From NCBI GenBank assembly GCA_036274155.1, contig DASUGH010000191.1:11213-75212 (forward strand): DNA of 64,000 nucleotides, written 5' to 3'. The notes beneath the pieces were generated by a model. It had not been told where the DNA came from. It ran no database searches and saw only the letters and a program-made list of their open reading frames with translations. A program made the translations under genes and the position numbers. Shown here piece by piece: positions 15,833-24,423 of the stretch. Source of the DNA: Gp6-AA40 sp036274155. Its GTDB lineage: Bacteria; Acidobacteriota; Vicinamibacteria; Vicinamibacterales; UBA2999. The first letter of the stretch is position 1. The number at the start of each line of letters is the position of its first letter.

Positions 15833-16774
15833 ATGTCCATTGTCGCCTTGTCACCCGACACGACCGGAACCGCCCTGCGGCTCGACCACCTCCGAGCGCT
15901 CGAAGCCGAGAGTATTCACATCTTTCGCGAGGTCGTGGCCGAGTTCGAGCGGCCGGTGATGCTCTACTCCATCGGCAAGGACTCCTCGGTGCTGCTGCGC
16001 CTGGCGCAGAAAGCCTTCTACCCGGGCCCCATCCCGTTTCCGCTCCTGCACGTCGACACCACCTACAAGTTCCGCGAGATGATCCAGTTCCGCGACGACA
16101 TGGCCCGGGCCGTCGGCGCGCGCCTGATCGTCCACACGAACGAGGAGGCAATTGGCGAAGGCACGCAGCCGTTCAAGGTGGGCACACAGCGCTGCTGCGG
16201 TCTGCTGAAGACGAAGGCGCTGCTCGACGGGTTGCAGGCAGGTAACTTCGACGCGGCCATCGGCGGCGCGAGGCGAGACGAGGAGAAGTCGCGTGCGAAG
16301 GAGCGCATCTTCTCGATCCGGAACGACAAGGGGCAGTGGGATCCGAAGCGGCAGCGACCGGAGCTGTGGAACCTGCTCAACGGGCGGATCCGTCCCGGTG
16401 AGAGCGTGCGTGTGTTCCCGCTCTCGAACTGGACCGAAATCGACGTCTGGCAATACATCCATCTCGAGAACATCCCCATCGTGCCGCTCTACTTCGCCAA
16501 GGAACGCGAAGTCATCGTCCGCGGCGCCTCACTCATCGTCCAGGAGCAGCCGTTCGTCGTGACGATGCCCGGCGAGAAGCCGCAGCGCGTCAAGTGCAGG
16601 ATGCGATCGCTCGGTTGTTCGCCATGCACGGGCGCCATCCGCTCCGAGGCCGACACGGTGCCCAAGATCATCGACGAGCTCATCGCGACACGCCAGTCGG
16701 AACGGCAGCTGCGCATCATCGATCACGATCAGGACGGGTCGATGGAAGTGAAGAAGCGAGAGGGATATTTTTGA
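15833..16774 (+). CDS. cysD: Sulfate adenylyltransferase subunit 2
   Basis: A 313-residue ATP pyrophosphatase that joins sulfate to ATP to give APS, together with the GTPase CysN, in the cytoplasm. The PP-loop is YSIGKDSSVLLRLAQKAFYP (about residues 45-64). GGARRDEEKSRAKERIFS (about 142) and the C-terminal CRMRSLGCSPCTGAIRS are family hallmarks; the length is normal. The ATG at 15833 fits the usual start. It opens the cysD-cysN-cysH unit and follows the structured RNA and its terminator. A 340-base repeat array separates it from cysN. Confidence 0.96.
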   Translation: MSIVALSPDTTGTALRLDHLRALEAESIHIFREVVAEFERPVMLYSIGKDSSVLLRLAQKAFYPGPIPFPLLHVDTTYKFREMIQFRDDMARAVGARLIVHTNEEAIGEGTQPFKVGTQRCCGLLKTKALLDGLQAGNFDAAIGGARRDEEKSRAKERIFSIRNDKGQWDPKRQRPELWNLLNGRIRPGESVRVFPLSNWTEIDVWQYIHLENIPIVPLYFAKEREVIVRGASLIVQEQPFVVTMPGEKPQRVKCRMRSLGCSPCTGAIRSEADTVPKIIDELIATRQSERQLRIIDHDQDGSMEVKKREGYF

Positions 16775-17102
16775 GGTTCCACGTTCCGGGTTCCGGGTTC
16801 CAGGTTCCAGGAGTTCAGGTTCGGGGTTCCAGGTTCGGGGTTCCAGGTTCGGGGTTCCAGGTTCGGGGTTCCAGGTTCCAGGAGTTCAGGTTCGGGGTTC
16901 GAGGTTCGGGGTTCCAGGTTCGGGGCTCCAGGTTCGGGGTTTCAGGTTCGGGGTTCCAGGTTCGGGGTTCCAAGTTCGGGGTTCCAGGTTCGGGGTTCCA
17001 GGTTCGAGAGTCCCTGATCCCGAGCCCCGAGCCCCGAGCCCCGAGTCCCGGATCCCGAGTCCCGGATCCCGAGTCCCGAGCCCCGGATCCCGAGCCCCGA
17101 CT
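16775..17102. repeat. Heptamer array inside the cysD-cysN operon
   Basis: About 45 seven-base units. The first two thirds use GGTTCCA, GGTTCGG and GGTTCCG. From about 16990 the array switches to the GAGCCCC/GAGTCCC/GGATCCC type. It stays open in one frame by chance because seven-base units cycle through all frames, but no protein homology was seen. It replaces what would usually be a short spacer between these two subunit genes. Confidence 0.8.
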
Positions 17103-17114
17103 CAGTGTCACCGC

Positions 17115-18443
17115 ATGGCTATAGCCCAACTCAAAACCGGCGGTCTTCTTCGCATCTGCACGGCCGGAAGCGTCGACGATGGGAAGAGCACGCTGATTGG
17201 CCGGCTGCTCTATGATTCCCGGTCCGTCTACGAGGACCAGGTGCAATCGATCGAGAAGGCGTCGAAGAACCGCAACGCCGGTCCGATCGACTTCTCCCTC
17301 TTCACCGACGGCCTCAAGGCGGAGCGCGAGCAGGGGATCACCATCGACGTCGCCTACCGATACTTCGCCACGACCCGTCGGAAGTTCATCCTCGCCGACA
17401 CCCCCGGCCACGAGCAGTACACACGCAACATGGCAACGGGCGCCTCCACCGCCGACGTCGCCATCCTGCTCGTCGACGCCCGCAACGGGGTGAGGACGCA
17501 GTCGCGCCGCCACGCGCGCATCGCGCGCCTGCTCGGCATCTCGGACTTCGTGCTGGCCGTCAACAAGATGGATCTGGTCGACTTCGACCGGGACGTCTTC
17601 GAGAAGATTCACGACGACTTCGGTGATCTGCTGACCGGGGCCTCGGTGCATGCCATCCCGATGAGCGCACTGCACGGCGACAACGTCATCACGACGAGCG
17701 AGCGGACGCCGTGGTTCGACGGTCCGCCGCTGCTCGAATATCTCGAGACCGTGCGCGTGCACCGCGATTTGACGATGGCGCCTTTCCGCTTTCCGGTGCA
17801 GATGGTGCTGCGGCCCGACGACGAGTTCCGCGGGTATGCGGGCCAGATCGTGACCGGGACGATCGCCCCTGGTGACCGCGTCACGGTGTGGCCATCGGGA
17901 CGCTCCGCCCACGTCCGGCGCATCGTCACGTTCGACGGCGACGTCGACCTGGCGTTTGCGCCGATGTCGGTGACGCTGACGCTGGACGACGAGCTCGACA
18001 TCAGTCGCGGCGACCTGCTGACCACCGAACCGCCGATGGTGGGCAAGCGCTTCGAGGCCGAGCTCGTGTGGATGGACGAGCGGCCGCTCGATCCAGGCCG
18101 GATGTACCTGCTGAAACAGGGAACGCGGACGGTCACTGCCGAGATCAATCACGGGATGGTGCTGAACCAGATTGGTACCGTGGTGATCTCCGCGGCGCAG
18201 CCGATCGCCTTCGACCGCTACGGAGAAAACCGCGCGACCGGCAGCTTCATCCTGGTCGATCCGGGCACGCACTTCACCTGCGGCGCCGGCATGATTACCC
18301 AACCCGTTCGCGAGGCTGTGACGACGCACGCCGCGGCACCGCTCAGCTTCGCCGAGCGGCTGGCACACATCGCACGCCGCGCTGCCTCCGACGAAGAAGC
18401 CGCTGAAGCAGTCCGGAAGGCGCTCGAGGAGATGCTCACATGA
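17115..18443 (+). CDS. cysN: Sulfate adenylyltransferase subunit 1 (GTPase)
   Basis: A 442-residue EF-Tu-like GTPase that drives APS formation with CysD. The G1 loop is GSVDDGKSTLIGRLL (about residue 17), G3 is DTPGHEQYTRNM (about 95) and G4 is NKMD (about 153). Beta-barrel domains fill the rest. It ends without a CysC kinase domain, unlike the CysNC fusions of many bacteria. The ATG at 17115 lies directly after the repeat array. The stop overlaps the cysH start as ATGA. Confidence 0.95.
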   Translation: MAIAQLKTGGLLRICTAGSVDDGKSTLIGRLLYDSRSVYEDQVQSIEKASKNRNAGPIDFSLFTDGLKAEREQGITIDVAYRYFATTRRKFILADTPGHEQYTRNMATGASTADVAILLVDARNGVRTQSRRHARIARLLGISDFVLAVNKMDLVDFDRDVFEKIHDDFGDLLTGASVHAIPMSALHGDNVITTSERTPWFDGPPLLEYLETVRVHRDLTMAPFRFPVQMVLRPDDEFRGYAGQIVTGTIAPGDRVTVWPSGRSAHVRRIVTFDGDVDLAFAPMSVTLTLDDELDISRGDLLTTEPPMVGKRFEAELVWMDERPLDPGRMYLLKQGTRTVTAEINHGMVLNQIGTVVISAAQPIAFDRYGENRATGSFILVDPGTHFTCGAGMITQPVREAVTTHAAAPLSFAERLAHIARRAASDEEAAEAVRKALEEMLT

Positions 18444-19141
18444 GCGACATCGGGCAGGTGGTTCGGGACGCGCCGACGACGGCCGGGCCGGTCGAGCACG
18501 CGCGCGCGATCATCGCGGAACGGCTCGCCAGTGCGGCGCGCCCCTGCATCACGTCGAGCTTCCAGGCCGAATGCGTCGTGCTCACGCACATGCTGCTCGA
18601 GCTTCGGCCCGATATCCCGGTGCTGTTCCTCGACACGTTCCACCACTTTCCGCAGACGCTCGCCTACCGCGACGAGATCACGGAGCGATGGCGTCTCAAG
18701 CTGATCAACCTGCGGGCCGAGGAGCCGCGCGTCGGACTCTGGCAGGCGGAGAGCACCGAAGCCTGCTGCGCGCGGCACAAGGTGGGACCGCTGTTCAAGG
18801 CGCTCGAAGGCTACGACACCTGGTTCACCGCCCTCAGGCGCGACCAGTCGGCATCGCGCGCGAACATCGGAGAGGCGGAGCCGTTCCGGCTGCCGAGCGG
18901 GAAAGCCATCCAGCGTGTGGCGCCGATCGCCTCATGGACCGCCCGCGACGTATGGAAGTACGCCGCCGACCACGACATCCCGCTGCTGCCGCTGTACGAC
19001 CTCGGGTACACCAGCATCGGCTGCGAGCCGTGCACGTCGGTGCCAGTCGATCCGAACAACCCGCGGTCAGGACGCTGGCAGGGACAGAAGCTCGAATGCG
19101 GCATCCATATCGAGGCGCCCAAAGCCACGCCCGGACGCTGA
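18440..19141 (+). CDS. cysH: Assimilatory adenylylsulfate (APS) reductase
   Basis: A 233-residue thioredoxin-dependent reductase that turns APS into sulfite and AMP. The four cluster cysteines of the [4Fe-4S] APS type are present as Cys109-Cys110 and Cys195-x2-Cys198, and the catalytic cysteine is Cys220 in the C-terminal ECGIH. PAPS-specific enzymes lack the cluster cysteines. Together with the absence of any cysC, this says the pathway reduces APS directly. It overlaps cysN by 4 bases. Sulfite reductase is not in the window. Confidence 0.93.
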   Translation: MSDIGQVVRDAPTTAGPVEHARAIIAERLASAARPCITSSFQAECVVLTHMLLELRPDIPVLFLDTFHHFPQTLAYRDEITERWRLKLINLRAEEPRVGLWQAESTEACCARHKVGPLFKALEGYDTWFTALRRDQSASRANIGEAEPFRLPSGKAIQRVAPIASWTARDVWKYAADHDIPLLPLYDLGYTSIGCEPCTSVPVDPNNPRSGRWQGQKLECGIHIEAPKATPGR

Positions 19142-19344
19142 CAGTCCGTCCCAGCGCCGATCTTTAGAGATCGGTGGTGATTTCGCGGCCGCCGATCACG
19201 CCGGCGGAGCGCGCCAGCCACGCGTTCGGCGTCGTGGCGGGCACCGAGAACGGCCACAAGACGACTTCACACAATGGCGGGATAACTGCCGAAACGGGAC
19301 AGCTGCCTTGTGGGCGCGACGCCCATAATCCTGGTGACGTAACG

Positions 19345-19585
19345 GAGGCGGACGGAGGAACGGGACACGCTCACACGGAGAAACGGAGAAACGGAGGACG
19401 AACGGAGTTTCCTTCTTCGATCGCCGACCAGGAAGTTCCGAACAGATCATCGAGGTGGGCCCGCGCTGCGCCGGCCGTAGGCCGGCGGCCCACCTGCTGA
19501 ACGTCACCCCGCAGCCAGCTCCGTTCGTCCTCCGGTCCTCCGTTGCTCCGTGTTGATTGAACCGTTTCTCCGTAACCTCCGCTCC
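19345..19585. repeat. Dispersed hairpin repeat element, copy B
   Basis: It shares long blocks with copy A at 736-1000: the word run around GGAACGGGACACGCTCACAC on the left, then GGTGGGCCCGCG, then GCCCACCTGCTGAACGT and GCAGCCAGCTCCGTT on the right. The ends are complementary to each other. The centre differs between copies. It fills most of the gap between cysH and the convergent membrane-protein gene; nothing else was seen in 19142-19612. Confidence 0.6.
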
Positions 19586-19612
19586 TCCCAGCCGAAAAAG
19601 AGTTGGACTGCC

Positions 19613-20692
19613 CTACGTGTGCGCCTTTGCCGCCGCCTCGGTACCTCGCCGCCGCACCAGCGGCCAGAAGGTGAAGTACGCGGCGTAAAACACGAGGAAC
19701 GGGAACGTCACCGACAACAACGCGTTGGCCGTCCACACCTGGAATTGCTCGCGCTGGAATGGTTCCGGTCCCGGTGGCAGCGGCCCGGAGATGGTGGGTT
19801 CGAGCCACTGAAACCCCGTCAGCAGCACCGACCCGACCACTGCCGAGATCAGGAGATTGACCAGGCCCTTCACGGGCTGTCGTGCGCTCGACAGCGAGTT
19901 CTGGCACATGTTCAATACCAGAATGGTGCCGAAGATCACGGCGATCGGTACCCGCAGCAGGAACTCGACGTTCTGGATTTCCAGTCCGTTGACGCCGATC
20001 GCGAACAGGACGTAGCCGAGCGCGAGCGACGTGCCGGTCACGATGATGCCGAGCGTGGGCTGCTTCAGGACCGCAGAGCGCGTGGTCAGCGGCCAGAGGT
20101 CGAAGCAGAGCCACGAGAAGAGGATCGTCAGCGCCGACATGTAGTAGACCACCACGTTCCACGCGTTAAAGAGACCATGGGGGTCCGCTGACGGCACATA
20201 GACGGGGGTGCCCTGCAGATACTCGAAGTTGGCGCACGTCCAGTAGATCGCGCTGCCGAGCGCGTAGCACGCCAGCCAGGTGGCGACTCCGCCGGCGACC
20301 GGATCGCGGAACATCGCGGTGAACGGCCACCCGCCGAACGCAATCGTCCAGAAGAATGTCGTGACGATCACGCAGATGCAGAAGAAGGCGAGCATCGGGC
20401 CGGGTTCGCCCTGGCTCGCGCCGACCGTCCGGTAGATCATCTGCGACATCGTCAGCCCGACCAGCAGCGTCACTCCCACCAGCAACGCGCCTTTCAGCGG
20501 CTGGTTGAGGCGCGCCACGAACGGCGGGTTGCCGCCCCAGAGCACGCCGACCATCACCTCGAACGGGATGAACGACAGCGCGAAGAACGAGACCCAGCCG
20601 ATGAAGCGCCCGAAGTCCCACAGCGCGATGTAGGCCAGCGACATCGCGATGACGAGCGCGGTTGCAGCGATTCCCAGTACCGGTTGTTTCAA
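19613..20692 (-). CDS. Integral membrane protein with internal duplication, function unknown
   Basis: A 359-residue protein with about ten hydrophobic segments. The two halves begin alike: KQPVLGIAATALVIAMSLAY at residue 2 and KQPTLGIIVTGTSLALGYVL near residue 209, so it probably arose by tandem duplication of a five-span unit. The start codon is TTG at 20692, supported by an AGGAGG four bases upstream; no ATG lies nearby. No transporter signature was recognised. It may be divergent from the cyclase gene across a large hairpin element. Confidence 0.65.
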   Translation of the reverse strand: MKQPVLGIAATALVIAMSLAYIALWDFGRFIGWVSFFALSFIPFEVMVGVLWGGNPPFVARLNQPLKGALLVGVTLLVGLTMSQMIYRTVGASQGEPGPMLAFFCICVIVTTFFWTIAFGGWPFTAMFRDPVAGGVATWLACYALGSAIYWTCANFEYLQGTPVYVPSADPHGLFNAWNVVVYYMSALTILFSWLCFDLWPLTTRSAVLKQPTLGIIVTGTSLALGYVLFAIGVNGLEIQNVEFLLRVPIAVIFGTILVLNMCQNSLSSARQPVKGLVNLLISAVVGSVLLTGFQWLEPTISGPLPPGPEPFQREQFQVWTANALLSVTFPFLVFYAAYFTFWPLVRRRGTEAAAKAHT

Positions 20693-20719
20693 GACGCCTC
20701 CTGACGCAGGCGGATTCTA

Positions 20720-20910
20720 AACCCAGAGCTCACTTGTGTTGAGGATGCGAATCCCGGTTCCGGCGACCGGACCGCGCTGCGAGGGCGTCGAGGCCGCTGG
20801 ACGCGAGCTCCGTGAGCTCGCTGATCCCCACAGCCTTCTCGCGCGGTCAGGCGAGTCTGGTCGGTCGTCTCCACAGGGATTCGCATCCTCAACACAAGTG
20901 AGCTCTGGGT
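20720..20910. mobile_element. MITE-like element with perfect 35-bp inverted ends
   Basis: Bases 20720-20754 and 20876-20910 are exact reverse complements, around a 121-base core that has further partial self-complementarity. No transposase gene and no clear target-site duplication were found. The whole element could extrude as a long hairpin. It lies in the divergent promoter gap of the membrane-protein and cyclase genes. Confidence 0.55.
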
Positions 20911-20940
20911 CTAGCTGGTCGGGGCACTGTCGCGTGCTGT

Positions 20941-21062
20941 GAGTCCCGAGTCCCGAGTTTCGGATCCGCGAGTCCCGAGCCCCGGGTCCCGAGCCCCGAG
21001 CCCCGAGTCCCGGATCCCGAACCCCGGATCCCGAGCCCCGAATCCCGAGCCCCGGATCCCGC
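20941..21062. repeat. Heptamer tandem repeat (GAGTCCC/GAGCCCC)
   Basis: About seventeen seven-base units of GAGTCCC, GAGCCCC and GGATCCC type, ending 37 bases before the cyclase start codon. Any cyclase promoter must lie within or beyond it. Confidence 0.75.
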
Positions 21063-21099
21063 CAGTCGTGATATAGACGCTGCGTCAAAAGGAGGCTTC

Positions 21100-22065
21100 A
21101 TGGCCGTCGAGAGGAGTCGGGGTTGGGTCGTTGTGGCCGGTATCGCAGTAGCCGTCTCGCTGCTCACAGCGCTGATTACCACGGTGGTTTCGCGCGGACA
21201 GGAGAAGTGGTATCCCTCACGCTGGGGCGCCGACGATCAGCGCGGCGCCGCCAACCGCATCACTCCGGCCAAGGTTCTCGAAGCGAAGACCGCGATCACC
21301 GCCGGCAAGGTTTATCAGCTGGGTCATGTCTACGAGGTAGGCATGCCTCTCTACGGCAGCCGCCACTTCAGCCTGCTCATCCCCCAGGCGTTCGAGATGC
21401 CCGGGAAGAATCAGGCGGTCTACCACGACGAGATCATCAGCGGCGAGCTCGGTCAGATCGGGACGCAGTTCGACGGCCTTGGCCACCTCGGCATCGGCGA
21501 TCTCTTCTACAACGGCAACCGGCGGAGCGAGTTCGCGAAGGCCAACGGGTTCACCAGGCTCGGGGTGGAGCACGTCGGGGCCATCGTCTCGCGCGGCGTG
21601 CTCATCGATGTTGCCGGCTACAAAGGCGTGCCGATGCTCGACGGCACTTACGAGATCACCGTCGCCGACGTCGAAGGGGCGCTGAAGAAGCAGAACACGA
21701 CCATCCGGCCCGGTGACGTCGTCCTTTTTCACACCGGCTGGGGATCGCTGTGGATGAAGGACAACGCCAAATTCCTGGCGAGCGCACCCGGCATCGGCCT
21801 CGGCGTCGGTCAGCTGCTCGTCAAGCAGGAGATCACCCTGGCCGGTTCCGACACCTGGGGCGTCGAAGCGTTTCCGAATCCCGACAGCTCGCTCACGGCG
21901 CCGGTGCACCAGCTGTTCCTGGCGAAGAACGGGATCTACATAATCGAGAACCTGATAACGGAGGAGCTGGCGGGGGACCGGACGTACGAATTTGCGTTCG
22001 TCTTCGCGCCGCTGCGGTTGAAAGGAGCGACGGGATCCCCCGGGAATCCCGTCGCGATCAGGTGA
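21100..22065 (+). CDS. Cyclase-family metal-dependent hydrolase, exported
   Basis: A 321-residue member of the cyclase/kynurenine-formamidase-like family (PF04199). The metal-site motif appears as GTQFDGLGHLG near residue 127, and the downstream FHTGW (near 210) and APVHQLFLAKNGIYIIEN (near 267) blocks fit. An N-terminal hydrophobic segment (VVVAGIAVAVSLLTALITTV) suggests export or membrane anchoring, unusual for cytoplasmic formamidases. AGGAGG lies four bases before the ATG at 21100. The substrate is unknown; family members open amides and lactone-like rings. Confidence 0.8.
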   Translation: MAVERSRGWVVVAGIAVAVSLLTALITTVVSRGQEKWYPSRWGADDQRGAANRITPAKVLEAKTAITAGKVYQLGHVYEVGMPLYGSRHFSLLIPQAFEMPGKNQAVYHDEIISGELGQIGTQFDGLGHLGIGDLFYNGNRRSEFAKANGFTRLGVEHVGAIVSRGVLIDVAGYKGVPMLDGTYEITVADVEGALKKQNTTIRPGDVVLFHTGWGSLWMKDNAKFLASAPGIGLGVGQLLVKQEITLAGSDTWGVEAFPNPDSSLTAPVHQLFLAKNGIYIIENLITEELAGDRTYEFAFVFAPLRLKGATGSPGNPVAIR

Positions 22066-22073
22066 GCACAGAT

Positions 22074-22109
22074 CGTTCGGATCGTTCGTGAACGAGAACG
22101 ATCCGAACG
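22074..22109. terminator. Bidirectional hairpin between convergent genes
   Basis: A perfect 14-bp stem (22074-22087 with 22096-22109) and an eight-base loop sit between the cyclase stop (22065) and the convergent stop at 22117. The stem is built from the GATCGTTCG word that is tandemly repeated elsewhere in the window. Confidence 0.6.
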
Positions 22110-22116
22110 TCTTGAT

Positions 22117-23130
22117 TTACTTCGCCGCCGCCTGCAGCTCCGCGTAGATGGCCGGGAAGTTTCCCGCCGCGCCGCCGCGACCGCCGCTCAGGTTGTACTC
22201 CTTGAACTTGTCCCCTGGCTTGAAGTCCATCGCCGCCTGTTCCGGCGTCTTGCCCGCCTTGAGCGACTCGCGCGCGTGCGAGACGTAGAGCCGGTTGAAT
22301 TCGCCCCAGTCGACGAAGTCCTGCCACTTGAGCAGCACGTTGGCACCGACGACGTGGCTTGGGAGGACCGTGTCCACATTGGTGATCGTCTTGGCCGCCT
22401 TGGTGATGGTCTCGCCCCACTCGACGCCGCTGCCGCCGTTCCCGGCATCGATCAGCCCGGGAGCCCTCGACGCGAAGGCGTCGCCGGGGTGCAGCACCCG
22501 CGCATTGCGGAACACGACGAAGGTGTCGCCGTCCGTGTGCGCGCGCCCGAAGTAGTACAGGTCGATCGCATCGTTGCCACTGAGCAGCGTCAGTTTGTCC
22601 TTGTAGGTGCGGTCGGGCAGCCCCTGCTTGGTGCTCTCTTCGGCGAAGTTCTTCATCTTTTTCATGTTCGCCGCAGTGTTCTCGTGCGTGACGATCTCCA
22701 CCGTCGCCGGGAAGAAGGCGTTGCTGCCGGTGTGGTCGGCGTGCGTGTGCGTGTTGATGATGTGGGTCACCGGTTTGTTGGTGACCGTCTTCACCTGATC
22801 GAGAATCGCCTGGCCGTTGTTGGGGTTCTTGGTGTCGACGAGAACCACGCCGTTCGCCGTGATGAAGACGGCAGTGTTTCCGCCCTGGTTCTGGATGAAG
22901 TAGAGGTTGTCCTTGATCTTGTCGATCGACGAGATCGGCAGCTGAGGTCCGCGGCCACCGCGGCCGGGGCCCGGGGGCTGACCTGGAGCACCAGGAGCAC
23001 CTGGAGGAGCACCGGGAGCGCCTGGTGCGGCCGGTGCCTGACCAGCAGGCGCTTGAGCCACGAGATCCGCCGCGGCTGTCGCCAGGGCACCTGCCATCAC
23101 AATGGCGCCGAGCACGTAGACACGCTTCAT
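22117..23130 (-). CDS. Secreted metallo-beta-lactamase-fold hydrolase
   Basis: A 337-residue exported hydrolase. A signal peptide (to about residue 24) is followed by a Pro/Gly/Ala-rich stretch of some 40 residues, then the fold. The zinc motif HTHADH (near residue 142), a later His in FGRAHTDGDT (near 217) and PSHVVG (near 262) fit the HxHxDH superfamily. GGGAGG lies at good distance upstream of the ATG at 23130. Relatives act on lactams, lactones or thioesters; quinoprotein-relay-type proteins are also similar. Beta-lactam resistance should not be assumed. Confidence 0.8.
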   Translation of the reverse strand: MKRVYVLGAIVMAGALATAAADLVAQAPAGQAPAAPGAPGAPPGAPGAPGQPPGPGRGGRGPQLPISSIDKIKDNLYFIQNQGGNTAVFITANGVVLVDTKNPNNGQAILDQVKTVTNKPVTHIINTHTHADHTGSNAFFPATVEIVTHENTAANMKKMKNFAEESTKQGLPDRTYKDKLTLLSGNDAIDLYYFGRAHTDGDTFVVFRNARVLHPGDAFASRAPGLIDAGNGGSGVEWGETITKAAKTITNVDTVLPSHVVGANVLLKWQDFVDWGEFNRLYVSHARESLKAGKTPEQAAMDFKPGDKFKEYNLSGGRGGAAGNFPAIYAELQAAAK

Positions 23131-23195
23131 GAGACTCCCTCCCTGAGAAGGCCAATACGACGGCTGAAGACAGCCAGCTTACTTCGGCGAGCGAC

Positions 23196-24224
23196 TTATT
23201 TCTCGAACTGAATCCGGTCCGACATCGCATCCTTGCGGCTGCTCCACCCCGATCCCATCCCGTACGGCGCCCGCGTCAACACCGCTTCGATTTCGTGCAG
23301 CAGTCCCTTCTCGACCTTGAACACTTCGGCGATCTCCCAGGTCCATGGCTCAGTGGGACCGGCCGTGACCTTGCGGCCATCCGGAGTCTGGAAATATCGA
23401 GATGGTCCGGCATCGTGGTCGAAGAACGCGAACGCCGCCACCACGCCGCGTTCTTCGTCGACTGCGACGTAGCGGCGGTCGCGAATGCGGCTCACGAAAT
23501 GGATCAGCCCCGACTCGAACTGCTCGCGGCAGCTCCACTGGGCTGAGTATGACGACGCGGTCTTCGGGTCGGGACGCGGTGCGTTGCCACGACCGGGCGC
23601 GTTGGTCGTCTTCCCGCCGTTCTCCAGCCGATCGCAGTCGTCGGCGAACGGATACTTTCCCTTGCCGTCGTTGAGCTGCATGCCGGAGAAATACATGTTG
23701 GCCACGCGCACCAGCTCCGCCCGCGACACACGATCGGCCGGCGGGGTGGGGCGCAGGAACGCAGCCCGCGGCATGCCCATCTTCTCGAGCGTCGCCGCGG
23801 CGGCCGGAATGTTCTCGCCGCGGACGACAAGCTGCTCCACTTCAGTGATGCGGCGCGCATTATCGAGCTTCAGGCGAACCGCCATCAGTACCGGCACCGG
23901 CTTCTCGATGCCCTCGCGCATCGTCGTAAGGGTCACGATGGAACTGAGCACCTGATCGGCGACGTGAAACACATAGGTGCCCCGGGCCGATGCCGAGTTC
24001 CAGAAGCCGTCACCGATCGGGAGCTCCTGGCCGTTGTCGGTGAATTTCACTGTCGAGGCGAACGGCGCCTTCTTCGCATCTCTGGCGGCGAGCGCGGTCA
24101 GGTATTGCTCGGCGACGCCGGTCAGGCAATCGCGGTTGCACGGGCCGGTGCCCTGGCCCCTGAGGGGTGTCACGCTCGCCAAGGCGAGACACGTTGCTGC
24201 TACAGCGACCCGGCGAATGCGCAT
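23196..24224 (-). CDS. Secreted protein of unknown function (paralogue of the 13656-14552 product)
   Basis: A 342-residue protein with a signal peptide ending near LRGQG. The mature start CNRDCLTGVAEQYLTALAAR, the FTDNG block and the RLKLDNARRITEVEQLVVRG block parallel the other copy. A longer C-terminal part contains RDRRYVAVDEERGVVAAFAF, resembling the RLVAVDEEMGTVLFRL of the paralogue. AGGAGAG precedes the ATG at 24224; the GTG one codon before it is possible. No active site is recognisable. Confidence 0.62.
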   Translation of the reverse strand: MRIRRVAVAATCLALASVTPLRGQGTGPCNRDCLTGVAEQYLTALAARDAKKAPFASTVKFTDNGQELPIGDGFWNSASARGTYVFHVADQVLSSIVTLTTMREGIEKPVPVLMAVRLKLDNARRITEVEQLVVRGENIPAAAATLEKMGMPRAAFLRPTPPADRVSRAELVRVANMYFSGMQLNDGKGKYPFADDCDRLENGGKTTNAPGRGNAPRPDPKTASSYSAQWSCREQFESGLIHFVSRIRDRRYVAVDEERGVVAAFAFFDHDAGPSRYFQTPDGRKVTAGPTEPWTWEIAEVFKVEKGLLHEIEAVLTRAPYGMGSGWSSRKDAMSDRIQFEK

Positions 24225-24423
24225 CACGGTCTCTCCTGTGCCTCATCCGAACGATCCGAACCCGCCTTCGCCGAGGCTACGGCGGGCAAGCGATCTGAAG
24301 GCCGAATTATATCCAGATGCACCCGACCCCTTGCTGGGCGCCGCCTGAAGACAGGAACGTCCGAGGCGCTGAAAACATGGCAAGATGGCGCTATCTGCCC
24401 TTCTTCCACCAGAGGCACGACAG

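Noticed and set aside
20736..20942. Short opposed open frames that both begin MLRMRIPV
   Set aside because: They share a start only because it lies in the inverted repeat arms; no coding signal or ribosome site was seen.
22117..23130. Calling the metallo-beta-lactamase-fold gene an antibiotic-resistance gene
   Set aside because: The zinc motif defines a broad superfamily, and nothing in the sequence points to beta-lactam hydrolysis.
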